From positions 1 through 5,829 of the forward strand of contig JAOAAR010000136.1 of NCBI GenBank assembly GCA_026418755.1: a DNA stretch of 5,829 bases, given 5' to 3'. The position numbers and the translations under genes are program-made. Positions 1-5,787 of the stretch are shown piece after piece. A model generated the notes under the pieces. That model worked only from the letters and a program-made list of their open reading frames with translations, did not search any database and had not been told where the DNA came from. Position 1 is the stretch's first letter. Every line of letters starts with the position of its first letter. This DNA is from Planctomycetota bacterium (lineage in GTDB: Bacteria > Planctomycetota > SKW154).

Positions 1-19
1 AGATGTGTATAAGAGACAG
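1..19 (+). other. Nextera/Tn5 mosaic-end adapter (assembly artefact)
   Basis: The first 19 bases, AGATGTGTATAAGAGACAG, are identical to the synthetic Tn5 mosaic end used in transposase-based Illumina library preparation. The mosaic end is an engineered hybrid of the two natural Tn5 ends, so a perfect copy at the very edge of a sequence is untrimmed adapter rather than a natural transposon. Translating it in the hydG frame gives the spurious peptide MCIRDS. Those residues should not be included in any protein annotation. Confidence 0.97.
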
Positions 20-692
20 TATGGGGCTCCTGTATCATACCATAGACCTCGAAAGAAGATTTGACGGTATCGGTCCTCACACTATATCGTTTCCCCGTCT
101 CGAACCTGCTTTAAATGCTCCTTTAAGTACGAACAGCCCATACAAGGTGAGCGATGAAGATTTTCTGAAGGCGCTTACCGTGATTCGGCTTTCCATTCCT
201 TATACGGGGATGATCATCACAGCCAGAGAACCTGCTCATATTAGGCGCGAGGCGTTGATGAATCACGGATGTACCCAAACCGATGCATCATCTCGTATAG
301 GCATTGGCGCCTACAGCGAGCAAACGGAACAGCAAGACGCTGTAAGACAACAGTTTCTTTTAAGTGACACGCGCAGTCTTGATGATGTGACACGAGAGAT
401 TGCAAGTATGGGACTTCTTGTCTCCTTCTGCACAGCAGGATACCGTTGTGGGCGCACAGGTGCCTGTTTTATGAGTCTCGCCAAAAGTGGCAAAGAGCGA
501 CTGTTTTGTGTTCTGAACGCTTTAATCACATTCAAAGAATATCTCCTCGACTATGCGTCTGCCCAGACAAGAGAATTGGGTGAACGGCTTATCAAACATC
601 ACATAGAGCATAGCGTTCCGGAAAACTTAAGAGCGATGATACAGAAACGGCTCGAAGAGACCGAAAATGGAAAGAGAGACATCAGATTTTGA
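20..692 (+). CDS. hydG: HydG, [FeFe]-hydrogenase H-cluster maturase, 5'-truncated (C-terminal about 224 residues)
   Basis: HydG is a radical-SAM tyrosine lyase. It splits tyrosine into p-cresol and the CO and CN- ligands of the hydrogenase H-cluster, assembling an Fe(CO)2(CN)(Cys) synthon on a C-terminal auxiliary [4Fe-4S] cluster. Only the C-terminal half is present. The family is normally about 470 residues, and the radical-SAM CX3CX2C loop lies off the contig. The frame is open from base 21; the ATG there is probably internal, so no start is assigned. Recognisable HydG segments are GPHTISFPRLEPALN (about 75-120), STNSPYKVSDEDF, IPYTGMI and the tail NALITFKEYLLDYAS (about 516-560). The auxiliary-cluster motif, usually CX2CX22C in the context CTACYRxGRTG, reads CTAGYRCGRTGACF here. 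The first Cys is at 429-431 and the third at 507-509, but the middle position (438-440) is Gly (GGA). Two extra Cys lie at 447-449 and 465-467. The gene overlaps hydE by 26 nt. Family assignment is secure; full activity is uncertain. Confidence 0.95.
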
Positions 693-2013
693 GAAATGGC
701 TTAAGGAGACTCTCAAAGAAGTTGCCCCTTCTTCTTTTTCTGAATCTCTTGCCACCGTCGCCCATTCTCTTTACAGGCTCTTCTCGGCTCGCGTCCGTTT
801 TGCAGAAATGCTAGGGCGTCGTTGTTCTTTCATCGCAGGCGAAGTGAGCGATGAACCTACTTGCACCCTCCCTGACTACATTCAACTTACTGAAAATATC
901 ATCCTTATCGTAGATGCTTGGGGAAAGTTGGGTAATGAAGAGAAAGAGAAACTTATCAAATTCCTTAAGGAAGTGGTGAAGTGGAAAAGACTGCAACAAG
1001 AGATTTCTGATGTTGCGTCTGTGGAGAAAATCTTGTCGGGAGATGAAGATTCTCTTCTCCGTTGTGCAGACTTTGCGCGTCGAGCCTATTGCGGAGACGC
1101 CGTCCACATACGCGGAATCATTGAATACTCTAACATCTGTAGCCGTAACTGCCTTTACTGCGGTCTACGGAAAGACAACAAGAACCTTAAAAGATACACT
1201 ATGACAGTCGAGGAGATTCTTGATACGGCTGCGCAAGGTTTCGATAACGGCATCCGCACATTTGTCTTACAGAGTGGAGAAAATGATTCCGAGCCGCCAG
1301 AGTTCCTCGCATCTGTGATTAAAGCGCTTAAAAAGAATTTCGATGTAGCGGTTACTCTATCGGCTGGAGTGAAAAGGGCGGAGGCTTACCGAATCTGGAA
1401 AGAGGCAGGTGCAGACCGATATCTTCTTAAGTTTGAGACTTCTTCTCCCTCTCTTTTCAAAAGACTTTGCAGCGGCTCGGTCCTCCAAAACCGCCTTTCC
1501 GCTCTTGAATCACTAAGACAACTTGAATATCAGATTGGAAGCGGAAGCATCATTGGGCTTCCAAATCAGACACTCAGCGATGTTGCTCAAGACATTGTCT
1601 TTGCTAAAGGTTTAGACCTCGATATGGCCGCTTTCGGTCCTTTCGTTCCTTCCCCCCATACACCCTTCGCAAAATGCCATCCTGGAGATGTGGCTCTTTC
1701 ACTCCGTGTTATTGCTGTTGCTCGGCTACTTCTCGGTGATGTTCACATCGCTGCCGCTTCATCATTAGATGCACTCGCACCTAACGGACGGCAGAGGGCA
1801 CTCAGTTGTGGCGCAAATGTGATTATGGCAAATCTCACTCCTGAGTCCTACAGCAACCTTTACGGAATATATCCACGGCAAAACGGTTCCAGTTCACTTA
1901 AGCGAATAACAGAGATTGTCAGCCATCTTGGCTATTCAATCGCCTCAGACCGTGGAGATTCTATCAAACAGTTTCGGAGGCGTAAGAATGGAAAAGTCAC
2001 CCAAAGGAGTTAG
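667..2013 (+). CDS. hydE: HydE, radical-SAM [FeFe]-hydrogenase maturase with N-terminal extension
   Basis: HydE is a radical-SAM enzyme of H-cluster assembly, thought to act on the HydG-made Fe(CO)2(CN)(Cys) species before loading on HydF. The protein is 448 residues against about 350 for typical HydE. HydE homology begins near residue 115. Motifs seen are GDAVHIRGIIEYSN (143-156), the [4Fe-4S]/SAM loop C158-SRN-C162-LY-C165 (CX3CX2C), NKNLKRYTMTVEEI, LQSGE (201-205), GADRYLL (248-254), GSGSIIGLPNQT (291-302), GPFVPSPHTPFA (324-335) and CGANVIMANLTP (381-392). Compared with my recollection of Thermotoga maritima HydE, the usual GE and RHET segments read GV (234-235) and KFET (255-258), and the non-essential C-terminal cysteine cluster is absent. 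Residues 1-95 form an unidentified extension, predicted by eye as mixed helix and strand. The ATG at 667 is preceded by a weak GAAGAGA and lies inside the end of hydG; the next in-frame ATG (808) would cut into the extension. The 3' end overlaps hydF by 26 nt. Confidence 0.94.
   Translation: MERETSDFEKWLKETLKEVAPSSFSESLATVAHSLYRLFSARVRFAEMLGRRCSFIAGEVSDEPTCTLPDYIQLTENIILIVDAWGKLGNEEKEKLIKFLKEVVKWKRLQQEISDVASVEKILSGDEDSLLRCADFARRAYCGDAVHIRGIIEYSNICSRNCLYCGLRKDNKNLKRYTMTVEEILDTAAQGFDNGIRTFVLQSGENDSEPPEFLASVIKALKKNFDVAVTLSAGVKRAEAYRIWKEAGADRYLLKFETSSPSLFKRLCSGSVLQNRLSALESLRQLEYQIGSGSIIGLPNQTLSDVAQDIVFAKGLDLDMAAFGPFVPSPHTPFAKCHPGDVALSLRVIAVARLLLGDVHIAAASSLDALAPNGRQRALSCGANVIMANLTPESYSNLYGIYPRQNGSSSLKRITEIVSHLGYSIASDRGDSIKQFRRRKNGKVTQRS
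1976..1980 (+). promoter_or_regulatory. Shine-Dalgarno for hydF
   Basis: A perfect GGAGG lies inside the 3' end of hydE, 7 nt before the ATG at 1988. This spacing supports 1988 as the hydF start over the upstream in-frame ATG at 1916. A start at 1916 would add 24 residues lying entirely within hydE that do not resemble HydF. Confidence 0.85.
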
Positions 2014-3196
2014 GCTTCATATTGCCATTTTTGGAAGACGGAATGTCGGCAAGTCTTCCGTACTGAACGCTTTGACAGGGCAGGATGTCTCCATAGTCTC
2101 CGATGTTCCCGGCACCACCACCGACCCTGTAGAGAAGGCTATGGAGTTTCTTCCTCTCGGTCCCGTCCTTTTCATAGACACGGCAGGTTTCGACGACATC
2201 GGAGCACTTGGAGAACTCAGAGTTCGCAAGACTGCCAAAATTCTCGAAAGAGCAGATATAGCGCTTATAGTCACTGAAGCAGACACATGGGGAGAATATG
2301 AAAAGAGATGGAGCGAAGAGATAAGGCGACGAAACATTCCTCTTCTCGTCGTTCTGAACAAAATTGACATCAAAGATGCACAAGATGTGATACCGCATTT
2401 GAAACAGGCATCTCTAAACTGGGTAACAATGTCCGCTACGAAGAAAATCAACATTTTAGCGGTGAAGCAGTCCATCGTCAACACCGTGCCTGATGAATGG
2501 TATAAACAGAAGGGAATTCTTGATGAGATTGTAAATGCTGGTGACACCGTTATTCTTGTAATACCAATAGACAAGGAAGCGCCGAAAGGAAGAATCATCC
2601 TCCCTCAAGTCCAGACTTTGAGGGATATTCTTGATAAAAAAGCAAACGCTCTTGTCACTAACGAGGTTGGGCTTCCTGATGCAATTAGTATGCTTAAGAC
2701 AAAACCGAGGATTGTAATAACCGATTCTCAGGTGTTTAAAGAGGTTGCCGAAGCGACACCGCTCGATATACCTATGACATCCTTCTCAATCGTATTTGCG
2801 AGATATAAAGGAGATTTAAAAGTTCTTATAGAAGGAGCAAAAAGGATAGAGACTCTCAAAGAGACAGACAAAGTTCTCATCAGCGAGGCGTGCACGCACC
2901 ATCCGATAGGAGACGATATTGGAAGGAAAAAGATACCAGCCTGGCTTACCGCAAAAGTTGGTAAAAACATTCGTATTGATGTGGTGGCAGGTCACGATTT
3001 CCCTGATAATCTCAATGAATATTCTTTGGTCATCCACTGCGGTGCATGTATGTTCAACCGCCGCGAGATGCTATCCAGAATTCTCACCTGTCAGCAAAAA
3101 GGGGTTCCTATCACCAATTACGGAATCGCTATCGCTTATCTGCACGGCATCCTTGAGAGAGCGATTCGCCCCTTCGGATTGAACGTGCAGGGATAA
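1988..3196 (+). CDS. hydF: HydF, GTPase and [4Fe-4S] scaffold for H-cluster assembly
   Basis: HydF receives the diiron subcluster precursor built by HydG and HydE and transfers the assembled subcluster to apo-HydA in the cytoplasm. The 402-residue protein matches the usual family length of about 400. The N-terminal Era/TrmE-like GTPase domain has a P-loop GRRNVGKS (16-23), switch segment PGTTTDP (41-47), G3 DTAG (64-67), G4 NKID (124-127) and a G5-like SA (149-150). A dimerisation domain with VIPIDKEAPKGRIILPQVQ (191-209) follows. The C-terminal cluster-binding domain carries C302-T-H304 and H350-C351-GA-C354, the family CxHx(about 45-53)HCxxC motif, and ends with NYGIAIAYLHGILERAIRPF. All expected functional residues are present, which makes it the most canonical of the three maturases. 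The start is set by the GGAGG at 1976-1980, and the 26-nt overlap with hydE suggests translational coupling. No clear hairpin-plus-T-run terminator was seen after the stop. Confidence 0.97.
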   Translation: MEKSPKGVRLHIAIFGRRNVGKSSVLNALTGQDVSIVSDVPGTTTDPVEKAMEFLPLGPVLFIDTAGFDDIGALGELRVRKTAKILERADIALIVTEADTWGEYEKRWSEEIRRRNIPLLVVLNKIDIKDAQDVIPHLKQASLNWVTMSATKKINILAVKQSIVNTVPDEWYKQKGILDEIVNAGDTVILVIPIDKEAPKGRIILPQVQTLRDILDKKANALVTNEVGLPDAISMLKTKPRIVITDSQVFKEVAEATPLDIPMTSFSIVFARYKGDLKVLIEGAKRIETLKETDKVLISEACTHHPIGDDIGRKKIPAWLTAKVGKNIRIDVVAGHDFPDNLNEYSLVIHCGACMFNRREMLSRILTCQQKGVPITNYGIAIAYLHGILERAIRPFGLNVQG

Positions 3197-3211
3197 AGTA
3201 GCATTTCCGAC

Positions 3212-3501
3212 TCAGTCCTTAAAAACCTCTCTGCCCAGTTGATATTTTCTCACCCTTTCATACAGCGCCCTTCTTGACATTCCAAGTGCATCGCAAGTCT
3301 CACTAATCCTGCTGCCATTCTTATAAGAGTCTCTTCTGTCACGCGTTTTTCTGTCTTCTCTAACTCCTCGCTAAAACATCTTGCGGATGAAGGAATAAAA
3401 AAGCCGTGCCTTTTCAAAACTCTCGTCCGGGAAATTCGACAGAGTTGAAGAAGGATATTAAATTTTTCTGAATCCCCTGAAAAAATGGCACACTGCATCA
3501 C
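3212..3501 (-). pseudogene. Remnant of a sigma-54-dependent activator (NtrC/DctD-like) C-terminus with Fis-type HTH
   Basis: No intact frame exists, but pieces in three minus-strand frames join into a plausible NtrC-family C-terminus. The frame ending with TGA at 3214-3212 encodes YKNGSRISETC and DALGMSRRALYERVRKYQL (about 3325-3233), a strong Fis-type DNA-binding helix-turn-helix. That frame is blocked by TAG at 3373-3371. The preceding helix, ELEKTEKRVTEETL, lies in another frame (about 3364-3320) and would fuse exactly to YKNG if one T were restored in the CTT at 3322-3320. Further upstream a third frame gives LISFFNSVEFPGRE (3461-3420), resembling the AAA+ end LLxxYxWPGNVREL with two residues missing. 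The AAA+ core and receiver domain are absent, so only the last 90 to 100 codons survive. At least two further frame changes are needed, which favours real decay over one sequencing error. It converges with hydF. A link to hydrogenase control is inference only. Boundaries are approximate. Confidence 0.62.
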
Positions 3502-3553
3502 AAATTTTACTTGAATGGACTAAAAGGACAGAGACAACATATGGATAATTATA

Positions 3554-3628
3554 TCGGGCGGGCGGGATTCGAACCCGCGACCTCGTGCTCCCAAGGCACG
3601 CGCGCTGACCAAGCTGCGCTACCGCCCG
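3554..3628 (-). tRNA. tRNA-Pro (anticodon UGG)
   Basis: The minus strand folds into a complete cloverleaf of 75 nt. The 7-bp acceptor stem CGGGCGG/CCGCCCG pairs perfectly, the D-stem is GCGC/GCGC with a GG-containing loop, the anticodon stem is CGTGC/GCACG with loop CTTGGGA, and the T-arm is GCGGG-TTCGAAT-CCCGC. Loop positions 34-36 read TGG, so the tRNA decodes proline CCN codons, and G37 follows as expected for tRNA-Pro. The discriminator base is A at 3554. The 3' CCA is not encoded (next bases TAT) and must be added enzymatically. No obvious terminator follows. Confidence 0.97.
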
Positions 3629-3658
3629 TCACCATCTATATTGACGAAACGGAGTCTT

Positions 3659-3687
3659 ATTTTATCACGCTCTTAACAGGTTGTGAA
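3659..3687 (-). promoter_or_regulatory. Sigma-70-type promoter of tRNA-Pro
   Basis: On the minus strand a -35 TTCACA (3687-3682; 5 of 6 to TTGACA) is separated by exactly 17 bp from a -10 TAAAAT (3664-3659; 5 of 6 to TATAAT). The predicted transcript start near 3652 would leave a leader of about 24 nt before the mature tRNA end at 3628. Box quality, spacing and position all fit a housekeeping promoter. This is a prediction only. Confidence 0.65.
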
Positions 3688-3875
3688 CACATAATCCTTT
3701 CCTTTCAGAAATTCTCCAAGTGCAAACGGCAGGGCAAAAAAACAGTTCTCTGACAGCGCCCACCGTATACTACTCTTTATCACACAAGTCCGTTTTTCTC
3801 CTTAAAGTTGAACGGTCTGTTCCGCTTGTCTGACTAAGTAAAAGTAAGGAGATTTCTGGTTGTCTGACATTGGGC

Positions 3876-3903
3876 TTGATTTTCATGACCATGCAGATAG
3901 AAT
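3876..3903 (+). promoter_or_regulatory. Candidate sigma-70-type promoter for asnB
   Basis: TTGATT (3876-3881; 4 of 6 to TTGACA) is followed after 16 bp by TAGAAT (3898-3903; 5 of 6 to TATAAT). A start near 3910 would give a leader of about 33 nt before the GTG at 3943. That leader would still contain the purine-rich AGGGAG at 3924-3929, which could serve as a ribosome binding site although it sits 13 nt from the GTG. The boxes are only moderate, so this is tentative. Confidence 0.38.
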
Positions 3904-3942
3904 GAATGCTTTGTTATGCAAGCAGGGAGCAGAAGCAAGAGA

Positions 3943-5787
3943 GTGTGTGGAATAGCGGGCATAGTTAGCGAGAAGAATGTGTCGGGTGCGGGAGAAGCAA
4001 TCAAACGGATGACGGATGCGATGAAACACCGCGGCCCTGACGGTGAAGGCTTCTATAGGTCGTCAAATGGGTGTTGTTTGTTGGGTCATAGGCGGCTTGC
4101 TATAATTGACTTGTCGGAGAACGCCGCTCAGCCGATGTCTAATGAAGATGGCTCGCTTCAACTTGTTTTTAACGGTGAAATATACAATTTCAAGGAACTG
4201 CGCAAAGAATTAGAATCTTACGGTCATAGATTCCACTCAAATTCCGATTCGGAGACCATTCTTCATGGGTATGAGCAATGGAGAGAGAAATGTGTTGAGC
4301 GGTTGCGTGGGATGTTTGCATTTGCTATATGGGATGAGAGAGAAGAACGGTTGTTTATAGCACGAGACAGGTTTGGTGTCAAGCCGCTCTATTATCATCA
4401 GAAAGATGGAATGTTTATCTTCGCTTCTGAGGTGCGTGCGTTACTTGCGTCAGGGTTCGTTCCGAGAAAGTTAGACAAGGAGGGAGTTATTGGTTTTCTC
4501 AACTTCGGCGCTTGTCCGGATACGCTGACTCTTATTGACGGGATTCGTCTGCTTAAGCCGGCACATTATCTCGTTGTAAAAGACGGAGAAATCATCGAGA
4601 ACAAGGAGTATTGGCAGATTCCGCTACAATGGACGAACGACATATCTTCTTCTGAGGCATTGGAAAGTGTTAAAGAACTATTACGAGAAAGTATAAGATT
4701 ACGGCTTATTTCAGATGTGCCGTTAGGAATCTTCCTTTCGGGTGGAGTAGATTCGAGTACGATTGCAGTTATTGCTGCTAAACTGGGACAGCGCATAAAA
4801 ACATTAAGCATAGTTTTTAAGGAAGAAAATTTTAACGAGCAGCGTTACTCCTCTGCTGTCGCAAAGCAGATAAACTCTGAACATACGGAAATTCTTCTAA
4901 CCGCAGAAGATTTTCAACATTTATGGAGGGCTTCTCTTGATTCGATGGACTTGCCGACAGCGGATGGAATCAATACCTGGTTTGTCTCGAAAGCGGCGAA
5001 GGATGCAGGTTTAACCGTTGCGCTTGCAGGTGTCGGGGGCGATGATGTCTTTTGGGGTTACATTCCTTACAAGAGAGTCAGAAGACATGTTCAGATTCTA
5101 AAAACACTCTCTTTTTTACGACCTGTGCTCAGACAGATATCTTTTCTTCACCCAAAGGACAAATTCCCTGCTTTGTTTCTGTCCGGAGACGCTTCTACTC
5201 GTTATTACCTTGCAGAGCGAGGTTGCATTATTGACCGAATGCTGCAAAGTGTCGTCACTGAAGACTTCTTAAAAAGTTCAGATTTCGACCCGCTTAAATA
5301 CCTTGTAAGTCTTATTCCTTATGAGTCGCATCCTCTGCCGTTAGAGATACACCAAATGTTCGAACTTCGGGTTTATATGCATAACCAATTGCTTCGCGAT
5401 ATAGACTTTATGGGTATGTCTCATTCGCTTGAGATTCGTGAGCCGCTTCTTGACCATCGACTCATCGAATATGTTCTTTCCCTCCCAGTCGAAACGAGGA
5501 TTGGCAAACGGCAGAAATGGCTTCTCGTGGATGCGGCTGAAAACATACCGAAAGAATGTGTTGAGCGTCCGAAGATGGGGTTCACATTTCCGTTTGCAAT
5601 CTGGTTCAGGAAGCATCTGCTCTCTGATGTTAAAGCGATGTTTTTCAGTGCGCCGAAGGAGATTTTCTCGCAAAACGGACTTGAGCGTTTGTGGCAGCGC
5701 TTTGTAAACGGTAAGATTCACTGGTCGCGAGTCTGGGCGATTTGCGCATTTTCTTACTGGCTTGATAAGAATCGGATAACTGTATGA
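3943..5787 (+). CDS. asnB: AsnB-type glutamine-hydrolysing asparagine synthetase/amidotransferase
   Basis: This enzyme uses glutamine-derived ammonia and ATP to amidate aspartate or, in cell-surface polysaccharide clusters, possibly another carboxylate. The GTG at 3943 is chosen because it places the catalytic nucleophile at Cys2 (M-C-G-I-A-G) after Met removal; the upstream ATG at 3916 would bury that Cys behind ten residues. The 614-residue product is normal for the family. The N-terminal class II glutaminase domain shows KHRGPDGEGFY (28-38), GHRRLAIIDLS (48-58), FNGEIYNF (76-83), SDSETILHGY (101-110) and RDRFGVKPLYY (141-151). The C-terminal synthetase domain shows the ATP-pyrophosphatase loop SGGVDSS (266-272), DGINTWFVSKAAKDAGLTVAL (341-361), GVGGDDVFWGY (363-373), HSLEIREPLLDH (494-505) and RPKMGF (542-547). 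The DGINTWFVSKAA and GVGGDD style resembles AsnB copies found in exopolysaccharide loci, where the true acceptor is often unknown. The stop overlaps the next gene as ATGA, consistent with an operon. Confidence 0.93.
   Translation: MCGIAGIVSEKNVSGAGEAIKRMTDAMKHRGPDGEGFYRSSNGCCLLGHRRLAIIDLSENAAQPMSNEDGSLQLVFNGEIYNFKELRKELESYGHRFHSNSDSETILHGYEQWREKCVERLRGMFAFAIWDEREERLFIARDRFGVKPLYYHQKDGMFIFASEVRALLASGFVPRKLDKEGVIGFLNFGACPDTLTLIDGIRLLKPAHYLVVKDGEIIENKEYWQIPLQWTNDISSSEALESVKELLRESIRLRLISDVPLGIFLSGGVDSSTIAVIAAKLGQRIKTLSIVFKEENFNEQRYSSAVAKQINSEHTEILLTAEDFQHLWRASLDSMDLPTADGINTWFVSKAAKDAGLTVALAGVGGDDVFWGYIPYKRVRRHVQILKTLSFLRPVLRQISFLHPKDKFPALFLSGDASTRYYLAERGCIIDRMLQSVVTEDFLKSSDFDPLKYLVSLIPYESHPLPLEIHQMFELRVYMHNQLLRDIDFMGMSHSLEIREPLLDHRLIEYVLSLPVETRIGKRQKWLLVDAAENIPKECVERPKMGFTFPFAIWFRKHLLSDVKAMFFSAPKEIFSQNGLERLWQRFVNGKIHWSRVWAICAFSYWLDKNRITV

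Larger units (their letters stand above)
3629..3942. other. Divergent intergenic region between tRNA-Pro and asnB
   Basis: This 314-base gap separates the leftward tRNA-Pro from the rightward asnB. Besides the two candidate promoters it holds a 9-bp direct repeat, TTGTCTGAC, at 3826-3834 and 3860-3868 (34 bp apart). That repeat could be chance in a region this size. A short CCGTT/AACGG inverted pair (about 3791-3816) with a long loop is too weak to call. No small gene, riboswitch or terminator could be recognised. Confidence 0.5.

Noticed and set aside
1..19. Natural Tn5-like transposon end
   Set aside because: The sequence is the engineered mosaic end, it sits exactly at the sequence edge, and no transposase follows.
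1916..1987. Upstream in-frame ATG extending HydF by 24 residues
   Set aside because: The extension lies wholly within hydE, has no HydF-like sequence, and the GGAGG at 1976-1980 points to the ATG at 1988.
2017..2598. Long minus-strand open frame opposite hydF
   Set aside because: It is a shadow of the strongly conserved hydF coding frame and has no recognisable domain.
3484..3500. TGGCACACTGCAT as a sigma-54 (-24/-12) promoter
   Set aside because: The GG-to-GC spacing is 6 bp rather than the required 10, so it does not fit a sigma-54 promoter.
3554..3628. tRNA-Pro as an integration site for a mobile element
   Set aside because: No integrase gene and no duplicated tRNA 3' segment were seen within the window.
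3511..3753. Plus-strand open frame of 80 codons containing GRAGFEPATS
   Set aside because: It is the antisense of the tRNA-Pro gene. The GRAGFEPATS-type peptide is a well-known spurious translation of the tRNA T-arm and anticodon region.
3826..3868. Two copies of TTGTCTGAC as an operator or attachment-site repeat
   Set aside because: A 9-bp repeat within about 300 bases can easily arise by chance, and there is no dyad symmetry or third copy.
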